From the NCBI RefSeq assembly GCF_000152905.1, contig NZ_AAMY01000013.1:1-64000 (forward strand): 64,000 nt of DNA. Direction: 5' to 3'. The notes under the pieces were generated by a model. That model worked only from the letters and a program-made list of their open reading frames with translations, was not told where the DNA came from and searched no databases. Both the position numbers and the translations under genes were made by a program. Positions within the stretch are counted from its first letter, which is position 1; every line of letters begins with the position of its first letter. Source of the stretch: Nitrobacter sp. Nb-311A (GTDB lineage: Bacteria; Pseudomonadota; Alphaproteobacteria; Rhizobiales; Xanthobacteraceae). Shown here piece by piece: positions 52,055 to 61,017 of the stretch.

Positions 52055-53068
52055 TCAGGCCACGCCCGCGCGCAGCAGATCGTGAAAATGAATGACGCCG
52101 ACGAGCTTGTTATTGTCGGCGACCAGAAGCTGCGTTTTCTTCGTGGTGTTGAGCAAGTCCAGGACCTCGCCGACGAGTTGATCCGGCCGCACAGTGATCG
52201 GGGTGCGCGTCATGACATCCTCGACCTTCAACGAGAGCAAATCGGGACTCATGCGGCGGCGCAGGTCGCCGTCCGTGATGATGCCCGCGAGCGTGCCATT
52301 GTCATCAACGATGGCAACGCAACCAAAAGTCTTCGCCGTCATCTCGGCAATGGCCTGTGACATCAGCGTCCCCAACAGCGCCACGGGCAATGCATCGCCC
52401 TTGTGCATGATGTCGCGCGTTTGTTTAAGCATCGCGCCGAGCTTGCCGCCGGGATGAAGCATGCTGAAATCGGTCGAGGTGAAGCCGCGGCCTTCAAGAA
52501 GCGCGACGGCTAATGCATCGCCGAGCGCGAGGAGCATGAGCGTCGAGGTTGTCGGCGCGAGGTTGTGCGGACAGGCCTCGCGCGCCTTCGGCAGCGTTAG
52601 CACAAGATCGGCGGCGCTGCCGAGCGTGGAATCGCGTTCGGCGGTCATGGCGATCAGGGGGATACGAAAGCGTTTGGCATAGGTGATGAGGTTCTTCATC
52701 TCCGGCTGCTCGCCCGACCAGGACAGCGCCATGATGACGTCATCGGGAGTGATCATGCCCAGATCGCCGTGACTGGCTTCCGCCGCATGGACGAAGAAGG
52801 CAGGCGTTCCGGTCGAGGCGAAAGTCGCGGCGATCTTGCGACCAATGTGGCCGGACTTGCCGAGGCCGGTAACGATCAGCCGCCCTTTGGCGTTGCGGAT
52901 CAGGTCCGTTGCAACAGCGAATGCGGAACCGAGATCGGATTTGAGCGCTGCGGCAAGCGCCGACACCCCGCCAGCCTCCGCCTCGAAGGTCCGCAATGCG
53001 GACTCGATCGCGGCATTGGCCTGATCGGTCATGGCGGATGTCACTGTGGGTGATTCAAATGAAGTCAT
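52055..53068 (-). CDS. kdsD: Arabinose-5-phosphate isomerase (KpsF/GutQ/KdsD family)
   Basis: 337-residue isomerase that makes arabinose 5-phosphate from ribulose 5-phosphate for Kdo synthesis. SIS domain at about 30-180 with RLIVTGLGKSGHIGRKIAATF and the SWSGEQPEMKNLI stretch and catalytic His in AEASHGDLGMI; then FSMLHPGGKLGAMLKQT and two CBS domains (VALLGTLMSQAIAEM... and VEDVMTRTPITVRPDQL). The start at 53068 has an alternative ATG 12 codons on. It is divergent from the outer membrane protein gene. Confidence 0.93.
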   Translation of the reverse strand: MTSFESPTVTSAMTDQANAAIESALRTFEAEAGGVSALAAALKSDLGSAFAVATDLIRNAKGRLIVTGLGKSGHIGRKIAATFASTGTPAFFVHAAEASHGDLGMITPDDVIMALSWSGEQPEMKNLITYAKRFRIPLIAMTAERDSTLGSAADLVLTLPKAREACPHNLAPTTSTLMLLALGDALAVALLEGRGFTSTDFSMLHPGGKLGAMLKQTRDIMHKGDALPVALLGTLMSQAIAEMTAKTFGCVAIVDDNGTLAGIITDGDLRRRMSPDLLSLKVEDVMTRTPITVRPDQLVGEVLDLLNTTKKTQLLVADNNKLVGVIHFHDLLRAGVA

Positions 53069-53084
53069 GCTGGTTCCACGCTAT

Positions 53085-53190
53085 AGCGTTTTCGAGCGAT
53101 GTGGATAGCGGTTCGCGTAAAGAAAACGCGTCAAATCAAGATCTGAGAGCCCCGCTTCTGGTTCCGTCAGAAGCGAAAAGGCTTTGAGAC
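53085..53190 (+). repeat. Dispersed palindromic repeat, copy 4 (full length)
   Basis: Begins AGCGTTTTCGAGCGATGTGG and runs through GGTTCGCGTAAAGAAAACGCG, TCAAATCAAGATCTGAGAGC and CTTCTGGTTCCGTCAGAAGCG. The rear part forms a hairpin (CGCTTCTG / CAGAAGCG). It matches the reverse complement of 28176-28290 closely, and copies at 50321 and 63105 in part. Intergenic, in the divergent kdsD/outer membrane protein region. Confidence 0.75.
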
Positions 53191-53355
53191 GCGACGCCAC
53201 GTTCGGATGGTTGTGCTTAGCACGCCTGCTTGCGCGATGCGATGCAGGTTCGCGTTCTCAACGGCCCGTTAACCATAATTGTTTTACCTCCATTAACGAT
53301 AGCCCGCCCCTTCGGGCGAGCTTTGCAGTATGTTTTGCTTGGAGTTTTCGGGATC

Positions 53356-55047
53356 GTGTCTTCCGGTCCAGCGACGGGCTTTTGCCAGCGCGCACCGACG
53401 TGGCGCGCGGCTTTGGTCTGCCTCGCCCTCATCGTTCCCGGATGCGCGACTGCTGAGGCCCAGACGCTTACCGGGGATGCCGTCACTCCGCTTCGGGGCG
53501 GATTTTTTCAGGCGCGGGAGTCCTCCTTGCGCCGGACCGATGATGCCGGCGGCGATTTAGCATCGGCATTCTCAACAACGGCTCCCTCCCGCATCGGCAG
53601 AATTCCCGCCTACGACATCCCCGCCGCGACGGGTGCGGGCGATACCGGCTATGATTCGCTCAATCGCCGGCGCAAGAAGCCGAAGCTTTATCCCGGCGCG
53701 CCGAAACCGAAGCAGCCGCCGGGGCCGGGCAACTTCGTCGCCGTTCCGCCGCCACCGCCGTTATCGATTCCGCCGTCGTCGACCGCCAATACGACTCCGA
53801 TTGCCCCGGCTATGGCCGGGAGGGTCGAGGGGCAGCCACCGCGCCGCCGTCTCAAGCGCGATGACGATCCGTTCGGCGCCGTGGGCAATTACGTCGGCAG
53901 CTTTCTCGTCAGGTCGGCGGTCGAACTCTGGGGTGGCTACAACACCAATCCCGGTCGCTTCAATAGCCCGAAGGGCTCCGCGTTCTACATGGTGTCGCCC
54001 GAATTCGTGGCTGCGTCGGATTGGGAGCGGCACTCTCTTCTGGTTGATTTCCGCGGATCATTCACCGGCTTTGGCAGAACTTTCCCGCCGGGGGTCAATA
54101 ATCCGGCTCAGTCGGTGGTGTCGGTCCCGACGAACGTGGATCGACCGGATTTCATCGGCAGGGCCGTGGGACGTCTCGACGTCAGGCGTGATACCCGCAT
54201 AAATTCGGAGGTGCGGCTGCGGATCGGCACGGACAATCCCGGCAGCCCCAACGTCCAGGCCGGTCTGGCAAGGTATCCGATCTTCGCGACGACCGGTGGA
54301 ACGGCCGGTATCGAACACGACATCAACCGGCTGCAGCTCTCGCTGCACGGATTCGCCGACCGCACCATGTATCAGGACTCGCAATTGACGGACGGCACAT
54401 CGGCGACCAATGCGGACCGCAACTTCAACCAATACGGCGCCGTGACGCGCGCGAGCTATGATCTGATGCCGGGCCTCAAGCCCTTCGGCGAGGTCGAGGC
54501 TGACGCACGAGCGCGCGACACGCCGGTTGATCGCTTTGGCTTCCAGCGCGACTCCCGCGGCGGCTACGCCAAGGTCGGGACCAGCTTTGAATTGACGCGT
54601 TTGCTGATTGGCGAAGCCTCTATCGGCTATACCGCCCGGAACTATGCGGACCCGCGCCTGAACCAGTTGACCGGCTTGCTCACCAGCGGGTCGCTGGTTT
54701 GGTCCGCGACCGCGCTGACCACGGCAAAGTTCATCTCGGTGACTTTTGTCGATGAATCCTATGTACCCGGTGTCTCCGGCGTGCTGACACGTTCCCACAC
54801 CATCGAGATCGATCACGATTTTCGCCGCTGGCTGACCGGGATCGGCAGGTTCACCTATGCGACGCAGGAGTATCGGGATTCGATCCGCTCCGACGAGATA
54901 TACTCGATCTCCGGCGATCTCATTTACAGGCTGAACCGCGAATTCCAGATCAAGGCGCAGGTGCGCCACGACGTGCTGAGTACGAACATTCCCGGCGCAA
55001 GTTCGGCGGCGACCGTGGTGATGCTAGGCGTCCGGTTGCAGCGCTAG
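53356..55047 (+). CDS. Outer membrane beta-barrel protein
   Basis: About 563-residue secreted protein. Signal peptide from GTG 53356: RAALVCLALIVPGCATAEAQ, cut before TLTGDAV. A ribosome site (GGAG at 53341) supports this start; the frame is open 42 codons further. Residues about 110-180 are proline- and lysine-rich and disordered (KPKLYPGAPKPKQPPGPG, then VPPPPPLSIPP). The rest is a beta-barrel with alternating strands (VRSAVELWGGYNTNPGRF, YMVSPEFVAASDWERHSLLV, LSLHGFADRTMYQDSQL and a final VVMLGVRLQR). Of the outer membrane beta-barrel 2 type, common in Rhizobiales and sometimes linked with polysaccharide export; exact role unknown. Confidence 0.82.
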   Translation: MSSGPATGFCQRAPTWRAALVCLALIVPGCATAEAQTLTGDAVTPLRGGFFQARESSLRRTDDAGGDLASAFSTTAPSRIGRIPAYDIPAATGAGDTGYDSLNRRRKKPKLYPGAPKPKQPPGPGNFVAVPPPPPLSIPPSSTANTTPIAPAMAGRVEGQPPRRRLKRDDDPFGAVGNYVGSFLVRSAVELWGGYNTNPGRFNSPKGSAFYMVSPEFVAASDWERHSLLVDFRGSFTGFGRTFPPGVNNPAQSVVSVPTNVDRPDFIGRAVGRLDVRRDTRINSEVRLRIGTDNPGSPNVQAGLARYPIFATTGGTAGIEHDINRLQLSLHGFADRTMYQDSQLTDGTSATNADRNFNQYGAVTRASYDLMPGLKPFGEVEADARARDTPVDRFGFQRDSRGGYAKVGTSFELTRLLIGEASIGYTARNYADPRLNQLTGLLTSGSLVWSATALTTAKFISVTFVDESYVPGVSGVLTRSHTIEIDHDFRRWLTGIGRFTYATQEYRDSIRSDEIYSISGDLIYRLNREFQIKAQVRHDVLSTNIPGASSAATVVMLGVRLQR

Positions 55048-55200
55048 AGAGCATGATCCCCTGTGCCCGGCATGGTCGGTTTCGGGGTGGGGGGTCGCAA
55101 ACGGGACTTCGGCGCGCGCCAGCAGTCGACCGCCCGCGTCGAACACTCCTGCGCGCGCGCTGCTCGATCCGACATCCACCGCGATCACAAGATCTGCCAT
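55024..55200 (-). pseudogene. N-terminal fragment of a FGGY-family carbohydrate kinase
   Basis: A 58-codon minus-strand frame: MADLVIAVDVGSSSARAGVF, then DAGGRLLARAEVPF and TPHPETDH. The VDVGSSSARAGVFD loop is the phosphate-1 motif of FGGY kinases (ribulokinase/xylulokinase type), and the ATPHPETDHAEH-type follow-on is also family-like. After about 55060 the similarity stops and the frame runs into the end of the outer membrane protein gene. The remaining roughly 450 residues are missing. It is a remnant showing a deletion between 55047 and about 55065. Confidence 0.65.
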
Positions 55201-55337
55201 CAGGATCTAACGATGAAGCGTAGCTGTCGTTGGCGGATTGATGATCGGGATCTGCGCCTTCCTCAAGGTTGCGGCAGTCAGAGTTGCAGGTCGGGTCGGC
55301 GTCGAGGTGAGTTGAAGAATGCCGAGTCGCGGCCGGG

Positions 55338-55748
55338 TCACCGAGTCTTGGCGTCCCTGTCCCGTTCCGCGCTTTTTTTCGGGTGCCGGATGTCGTTTCG
55401 TAGCGCCTCGAGCTCCTTGTGGACCGCGCTGGCGGCATCGCGTTCTATCTTGCGGTAACGAGCCACGAGGGAAACCCCGAACGGGGTCAAAACCGCGCCG
55501 CCGCCGTTCTTGCCGCCGGTCTGCCGCGCGACCGCTGCCTGCCGGCAGATGCGGTTTATTTCATCGACAAGATCCCACGCGCGCTTATAGGACATGTCCA
55601 TGGCACGTCCGGCGGCCGAAATCGAGCCGCAAGTCTGTATGCTCTCGAGCAGTTGAATTTTTCCCGGCCCGATGCGGCCCTTGGGATCGAGATCGATACG
55701 TAGACTCAGCGAGGGCACTGATCTGTTGGATGAAGCCTGCATTCTCAT
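55338..55748 (-). CDS. ModE-type molybdenum-responsive HTH regulator (DNA-binding domain only)
   Basis: About 136 residues with the N-terminal DNA-binding domain of ModE: LLESIQTCGSISAAGRAMDMSYKRAWDLVDEIN, then VARQTGGKNGGGAVLTPFG. This strongly recalls E. coli ModE (GSISQAAK...SYKSAWDAINEMN...ATGGKGGGGAVLT). The C-terminal di-mop/TOBE molybdate-binding half is absent; the protein ends in a charged tail (IRHPKKSAERDRDAKTR). Such short proteins exist in many alphaproteobacteria. It may sense metal through another protein, or act constitutively. Five Mo-box-like operators lie in this window. Start 55748 is the best ATG; 55769 is an alternative. Confidence 0.88.
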   Translation of the reverse strand: MRMQASSNRSVPSLSLRIDLDPKGRIGPGKIQLLESIQTCGSISAAGRAMDMSYKRAWDLVDEINRICRQAAVARQTGGKNGGGAVLTPFGVSLVARYRKIERDAASAVHKELEALRNDIRHPKKSAERDRDAKTR

Positions 55749-55811
55749 GCTCGGTATTCCACGATCCAAGGCATATGGGAGACGGGACTATACATCATTC
55801 GATAATGAACG

Positions 55812-58343
55812 TCAGCTTTCCAATGATCTTATCCGCCGTCGTGATGCTCCGGGACGATCGCTGTCGGTCAGGTCGCGCACGAGAGCTTCGAGGCGGCCGA
55901 TATCCCGGATATGCAGGTCCCGTTGCGGATAGGGAATTTCGATTCCCTCTTTGCGGAAGCGTTTGAGAATTTCGAGCCTGACCTCGTTGGCGGCCCCCGC
56001 ATCGATGCCGATATGCGCGACGTGAAAGAACACCGTGAACTCCAGCGAGTCGGTGCCAAAATTGCCAAGAATGGCAAACGGTTCAGGCGACTTCAGCGCG
56101 CGCGGATGATGCGCGACGATATCGAGCAAGATTTTGATGACTTTGTCCGGGTCGGCATCATAGGAGGTGCCGACTGCCACTGACAAACGGGCCGAATAGC
56201 TGCCGTGCATCCAGTTGACGACCTGACCGCTGATCAGTTCCGCGTTCGGTACGATCACCGAGACGTTGTCATATGTGGCGATCTCGGTGGCGCGTACGTT
56301 GATGCGCTTCACGACGCCCATGCGGGTGCCGACCTCGATGCGGTCTCCGACCTTGATCGGCCGCTCCACAAGCAAAATCAGACCGGAAACGAAGTTGTTG
56401 ATGATGGATTGCAGTCCGAAGCCGATACCGACCGATAGCGCGCCGGCGACGATGGCGACGTTCTGCAAATTGAGTCCAATGTACGACAGTGCGATCAGCG
56501 TGGCGAGAATAACTCCCGCGTAGCCGGCGCCGGTCCCGATCGAACTGCGAACGCCGACATCGAGATTGGTTTCCGGCAGGAAACGCTCTTCCAGCCACCG
56601 CTTGAGCGCGCGCGTGGCTACGATGCCGACGGTGAGGACAGCGAGCGCGCCGAGAATCTGGGACGGCGAAAAGGTGATGCTGCCGATTTGAAAGCTGAAG
56701 AATGCCGACGACATCGACGTGACGACGTCGTCGGAACGAATTCCCCACGTTGTGAGGATAAAAAAGGCTGTCAGTCCGATCAGGGACAGTTGGACAAGAC
56801 CGCCGAGCAGTGCGGCGATCTGCCGTACCGCGCTGCTCCCGAGACCCGTGGTTTGCCGCAGGAAGCGGCCGATCGTGCCATTATAGGCGAACGTCGTACT
56901 GATGAGAACGGCCGCGAACCGGCTCAGCAGCACGAAGCTCATCAGCGCGGTGACCATCACGCCCATTTCTTTCGCAACGAACCGGCCGAACGCCACATAT
57001 CCCAAGAGCGGTCCAAGCACAGCGGCCGTGGCCAACACCCAGCCCACCGGGATCAGCAGGTGCCAGGCGGACTTCTGTGTGGAGGAAGCAGCGGGGGTCG
57101 TTTCGTCTTCGTCCTCGGTGCTGGCCGCAACCCGCAGGGCGCCCATGAAAAGCAGCGCCTTCGCCGTCGCAACGAGGCCCCAGCTTGCAATCTGAACGTC
57201 GAGGGGCGTCCCGATGGCAAGGTTTATTGCGTCCAGAACAATACCGGTCGCAATGACCATGGCGAGCAGGACGGAGAACGATACCATGCCGTCGGCCGCC
57301 GCATTATCCAGCTCGATAAGGCGCCACGATGGGCGCCCCGGCGCGAGGACCGCGGTGGTCAGGCGGATAAAAAAGAATCCGAAGGTGATGCCCAGGAACA
57401 GGGCCTGTACGATCGGTGTGACATCGCCGGGTAGAACCTCGAGCATCATGAGCGCCTGGTACAGCACAAACAACGCGACCGCCGTAAGCGTGGTGTCTGT
57501 GAATACGATCGCAGCCGCGGAACCCGTTTTCCGCAGTGCGCTGGGATTGGCGATCTCGGGATCGCGCGTCGTCCACCGCGACCACCAGCGCCTGCCCGGT
57601 GACAGGAAGAATCCGAGCACTACGATGGCGGCGATCACGAAGCCGGACGCGGCGCGAAGCGGCTGTGACGACAGTACGCGGCCCCACTTGGAGAGGAGAT
57701 CGACCAGGCGGCCGGCGGCAATCGGAGCAGCGTTCGCGACCGTGACCCAGAATGTTGGATTGACCAGGCTAGCGGAGCGTTGCAGCACGGATTCGTTGAA
57801 TACCGCGCGCCGCCGATCGGAGATCGCATCGATTGTTTGCTGGGCTCGCACATTGATGAGCTTGGCCTGTTGAATGACGCCCTGCCTTCCGGCGATTTCA
57901 GCCAACAGTTTGGCCCGTTCGAGCTTCACATCGTCAGGCTGTGGAGCGGTCGCTTCGGGGCTTGGCACGAGTTCTGCAGCCCGCGCGGTCGCCGCTTCGA
58001 GGCGAGGCGTGATTTTTGATATCAGCTCGCGTGCTTCGTGCTGCGTCGTTGCCGCCCGGTCCCGGAAATCGTTCAGTACGGTGTCGTGGATAACCTTGGC
58101 GCGCAGTGCCGTCTCGACCTGATCGAGCGTCCGTTTCCAGCCGTCGAGTTTCGCCTGTGCCCGCGGAAACTCCGGCGGCGGTACGGACGGCAGATCCGCG
58201 GGAGCGGGGGGTGCGGCAGGCGCGGCAGCCGGGCTCGCCGGTTTGCCATTTCCCGGTGCTTGCGCCGGCGCGGCCGTCACGACGTTCAGAGGCATCCACG
58301 ATAAAAAGATGATGAAGAAAATTGCCGCGCGGATTGTCTTCAT
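55812..58343 (-). CDS. Large MscS-type mechanosensitive channel (DUF3772)
   Basis: 843-residue membrane protein. Signal peptide (AAIFFIIFLSWMPLNVVTAAPAQA), then a Pro/Ala-rich periplasmic region and a DUF3772 coiled-coil domain (about 55-170), about ten further membrane spans, and a C-terminal MscS core with the pore helix (VAGALSVGIGFGLQSIINNFVSGLILLVERPIKVGDRIEVG, about 635-675) and cytoplasmic beta domain (ATEIATYDNVSVIVPNAELISGQVVNW). Related to the MscK/YbdG/YjeP group; protects from osmotic shock. The start 58343 gives the signal peptide. It is followed on the same strand by the ModE-like gene beyond 55.7 kb, 64 bases apart. Confidence 0.92.
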   Translation of the reverse strand: MKTIRAAIFFIIFLSWMPLNVVTAAPAQAPGNGKPASPAAAPAAPPAPADLPSVPPPEFPRAQAKLDGWKRTLDQVETALRAKVIHDTVLNDFRDRAATTQHEARELISKITPRLEAATARAAELVPSPEATAPQPDDVKLERAKLLAEIAGRQGVIQQAKLINVRAQQTIDAISDRRRAVFNESVLQRSASLVNPTFWVTVANAAPIAAGRLVDLLSKWGRVLSSQPLRAASGFVIAAIVVLGFFLSPGRRWWSRWTTRDPEIANPSALRKTGSAAAIVFTDTTLTAVALFVLYQALMMLEVLPGDVTPIVQALFLGITFGFFFIRLTTAVLAPGRPSWRLIELDNAAADGMVSFSVLLAMVIATGIVLDAINLAIGTPLDVQIASWGLVATAKALLFMGALRVAASTEDEDETTPAASSTQKSAWHLLIPVGWVLATAAVLGPLLGYVAFGRFVAKEMGVMVTALMSFVLLSRFAAVLISTTFAYNGTIGRFLRQTTGLGSSAVRQIAALLGGLVQLSLIGLTAFFILTTWGIRSDDVVTSMSSAFFSFQIGSITFSPSQILGALAVLTVGIVATRALKRWLEERFLPETNLDVGVRSSIGTGAGYAGVILATLIALSYIGLNLQNVAIVAGALSVGIGFGLQSIINNFVSGLILLVERPIKVGDRIEVGTRMGVVKRINVRATEIATYDNVSVIVPNAELISGQVVNWMHGSYSARLSVAVGTSYDADPDKVIKILLDIVAHHPRALKSPEPFAILGNFGTDSLEFTVFFHVAHIGIDAGAANEVRLEILKRFRKEGIEIPYPQRDLHIRDIGRLEALVRDLTDSDRPGASRRRIRSLES

Positions 58344-58802
58344 GCTCTTTGCCTATCGAAACTTGCAGGGGATGGATGATGCAGCATTCCAGAACGGAAT
58401 GGCGGAGCCGGCCGTAACGGTTTCCCGCTGCTGGCCGGCCGTGCAATGCGCGTGAAGCCGCGCAGTTGTTCGAGGTATGATAGGCAGAATTCCGCCCATT
58501 GTGTGTGCGGCGGTTCAGCCACGGCTCGCTTGAAATGACTCGGTCTTTAGCGCCCCGTCAATGCTTGATGGCGTCCGGTTGATCAGAAGCTCCAAGGAAC
58601 GCTTGGGCGAAGTTCACAGGCCGATTTGTCGCAGGGCTCTGACGGCGGCCACGGCCGGTTCGCGCGAGTCCGTTGGCTATATTCCATTGATATAACTTGC
58701 ATATTTCTTGAGTGACTCACCTCACGGTCTCTCCCGGGTCAATGGTCCAGGATGCGGCATCGACAACGGCCGCAGGTTCACGGCCAGCCTGAGGAGCTTC
58801 AG
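58344..58802. other. Intergenic region without recognised gene
   Basis: About 460 bases between the channel and the small Cys-rich protein gene. No credible gene. At 58676-58696 there is an imperfect palindrome GCTATAT-N7-ATATAAC that resembles a Mo-box half-site pair but is one base short in spacing and lacks the outer CG bases, so I do not call it. Confidence 0.55.
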
Positions 58803-59078
58803 ATGAGCGTCGTTCGCACCGAAACCGTCCGTCAAATCGCCGCGATCCTGGCTGTCGCGACCTCTTTGACCGCGCTTGCCAGCCCGAGCTTTGCCTTCAC
58901 CGCCGAAGCGCAACGGCAGTGTACCGGCGACGCATTCCGCCTTTGCAGTTCCGAAATTCCGGACATCGGCCGGATCACCGCCTGCATGGTCAAAAACCGC
59001 TCCAGCCTTAGCTCGGGCTGCCGTATCGAACTCGACAAGGGCCTATCTGCAAAAACTCGCAGGGTGGCCGCGCAGTAA
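58803..59078 (+). CDS. Small secreted Cys-rich repeat protein
   Basis: 91-residue exported protein. Signal peptide: IAAILAVATSLTALASPSFAF. The mature part has the CTGDAFRLCSSEIPDIGRITACMVKN-type Cys-rich repeat (Cys_rich_FGFR-like), with four Cys in C-x7-C-x12-C-x11-C spacing. Such proteins are frequent in Bradyrhizobiaceae; function unknown. Start 58803 follows GAGGAG at about 58793. Stands alone before a flavin monooxygenase operon. Confidence 0.85.
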   Translation: MSVVRTETVRQIAAILAVATSLTALASPSFAFTAEAQRQCTGDAFRLCSSEIPDIGRITACMVKNRSSLSSGCRIELDKGLSAKTRRVAAQ

Positions 59079-59196
59079 ACGGCTGGATTTGGCAGATGCC
59101 ATCTGCTGTTGATCCCCTTCATGCCCGCTTGTAGTTAGGAAAGGCGTGGCGAAGCTCACTGCATCGGCGGTCAGCCGAATTTCAGGGGATTGTCAA

Positions 59197-60426
59197 ATGG
59201 CAGGTAGCGATCCTGGCATGCCTGCAAGTCCGGCCGGGTCTGACGCGGACGATCATGCCTATGCGGCCGCGATGACGCGGGCGCGTGCGCTCGTGCCGGA
59301 TCTGCGTGACCGGGCTGCCAGGACGGAGGAATTGCGGCGCTTGCCGCCTGAAACCGAGAAGGAATTCCACGAGGCCGGATTGTTCAGAATTCTGCAGCCG
59401 AAGCGGGTCGGTGGTTTTGAATTCGACTATGTCGCGCTCGTCGACGTCGCCGAAGCGATTGCCATGGCCGACGCATCCGCGGCCTGGACGCTGGCCAACC
59501 TTGCGAGCCATAACTGGATGCTCGGCATGTTCGACAGCCGCGCCCAGGATGCCGTCTGGGGGAAGGATCCAAACGCGCTGATCGCGTCGTCCTTTGTGTT
59601 TCCTTCCGGTTGCGCCAGCAAGGTCGAGGGTGGGTACCGCCTGCAGGGCCACTGGCCTTTTTCTTCGGGAGTGGATTGCTGCGCCTGGAACATGCTCGCG
59701 GGGCACGTTTCGTCGGACGATGAAGCCGACGGCATCGAATACAGGATTTTCCTGGTTCCTCGCGAGCGCTACCGGATCATCGATATGTGGAACGCCGCGG
59801 GGCTGAAGGGAACGGGCTCGAACGACGTTGCTGTCGACGATGTCTTCGTCGAGGAATGGATGACCCTGTCGGTCGCGGACATCGCTGGAGGCCCGTCTCC
59901 CGGTAGCGCTGTCAATCCGAACCCGCTTTATGCCCTGCCGGTCTTCGCGCTATTTCCGTTCGTGCTGTCCGGCGTGGCGCTTGGCAATGCCCAGGGTTGT
60001 CTCAATGACTACATCGAGACCGCGCGGCACCGCGCCACCACTGTCAGCCGCGCCAGGCTCGGCGATCTTCAGTCCACGCAGATCAAGATTGCCGAAGCAT
60101 CCGCGAAGATCGACGCCGCTCGTCTGATCATGCGCTCGATCTGCATTCGGGCGATGTCCGATTCGCGGCGCGGGCTTGTCCCCGACATGGTGGTGAAAAC
60201 CGGATGGCGTCGCGATGGCGCGTACGCCGTGACTCTGTGCACCGAGGCGGTGTCGTTGCTGTTTGCGTCAAGCGGGGCGCGTGGCCTGTTTGCCGCCGCT
60301 CCACTACAGCGTCAGTTCCGCGATGCGAACGCGATCAACTCCCATATCGCATTCAGCTTCGATGCTGCGGGCACGGATTACGGTCGGGTCGCCCTCGGGC
60401 TGCCGTCGCAGAATCTGACGTTGTGA
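59197..60426 (+). CDS. Flavin-dependent monooxygenase, acyl-CoA dehydrogenase fold (HsaA/HpaH-like)
   Basis: About 409-residue group D flavin monooxygenase, the oxygenase half of a two-component system. Seen: RRLPPETEKEFHEAGLFRILQPKRVGGFE at the start, ASAAWTLANLASHNWM, HWPFSSGVDCCAWNMLAG, GLKGTGSNDVAVDDVFV (the acyl-CoA-dehydrogenase fold pattern) and the C-terminal SSGARGLFAAAPLQRQFRDANAINSH. Lacks the catalytic Glu motif of true dehydrogenases, as far as I can see. Start 59197 follows CAGGGGATTG. The next gene, its flavin reductase, starts 8 bases after the stop. Acts on a phenol-type or steroid-ring substrate in relatives. Confidence 0.85.
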   Translation: MAGSDPGMPASPAGSDADDHAYAAAMTRARALVPDLRDRAARTEELRRLPPETEKEFHEAGLFRILQPKRVGGFEFDYVALVDVAEAIAMADASAAWTLANLASHNWMLGMFDSRAQDAVWGKDPNALIASSFVFPSGCASKVEGGYRLQGHWPFSSGVDCCAWNMLAGHVSSDDEADGIEYRIFLVPRERYRIIDMWNAAGLKGTGSNDVAVDDVFVEEWMTLSVADIAGGPSPGSAVNPNPLYALPVFALFPFVLSGVALGNAQGCLNDYIETARHRATTVSRARLGDLQSTQIKIAEASAKIDAARLIMRSICIRAMSDSRRGLVPDMVVKTGWRRDGAYAVTLCTEAVSLLFASSGARGLFAAAPLQRQFRDANAINSHIAFSFDAAGTDYGRVALGLPSQNLTL

Positions 60427-60434
60427 GGCGTCTG

Positions 60435-60977
60435 ATGACTGACGGTCCTGAATGTTCCGATCCGCCGGACCCGGCCCGTGAGCTGGCGCGCGGGGAATCA
60501 GCTCTCGATCCGCGCGACTTCCGCAATGCGCTCGGGACCTATGCAACGGGAGTCACCATCATCACGGCCGCCGACGAGGAAGGAAGGCCACACGGGCTGA
60601 CGTGCAACTCGTTCGCGTCGGTTTCGCTGAATCCGCCGTTGGTGCTGTGGAGTCTCGTGGTCTATTCGCGGAACATGAGCGTCTTTCAGAACGCCAGTCA
60701 CTTCGCCGTCAATGTACTCGGCGCTTCACAGCAAGCGCTCGCGGCCAAATTCGCGCAGCCGTCGAGCCGCAAGTTCGAGGGGGCCGACTGGAAGCCGGGT
60801 CTCGGCGGCGCTCCGCTTCTGGCGGGCAGCGTTGCGAACTTTGAATGCCGGACCGTCGATCGTTATTACGGCGGAGATCACGTTATCTTCCTCGGCGCCG
60901 TGGAAGCCTATAGCTACAACCCCGACGAGGCGCTGTTGTTTTCCCGTGGTAAATATGGCCGCTTCGTTGGCGAATGA
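60435..60977 (+). CDS. Flavin reductase partner of the monooxygenase
   Basis: 180-residue FMN/FAD reductase of the HpaC/HsaB family: FRNALGTYATGVTIITAADEEGRPHGLTCNSFASVSLNPPLVLWS, then HFAVNVLGASQQALAAKFA and DRYYGGDHVIFLGAVEAY, all standard. It supplies reduced flavin to the monooxygenase encoded just upstream. Start 60435 is the first ATG after the preceding stop, with GAGGCG upstream. Confidence 0.9.
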   Translation: MTDGPECSDPPDPARELARGESALDPRDFRNALGTYATGVTIITAADEEGRPHGLTCNSFASVSLNPPLVLWSLVVYSRNMSVFQNASHFAVNVLGASQQALAAKFAQPSSRKFEGADWKPGLGGAPLLAGSVANFECRTVDRYYGGDHVIFLGAVEAYSYNPDEALLFSRGKYGRFVGE

Positions 60978-61017
60978 TGGTTTGATTTATCCATCGTAGG
61001 CTTGCGTCGCGATATCC

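Noticed and set aside
58676-58696. Mo-box-like palindrome GCTATAT-N7-ATATAAC
   Set aside because: The spacer is one base short and the outer CG bases are missing, and it lies about 107 bases before a small secreted Cys-rich protein with no metal link. Left out of the regulon.
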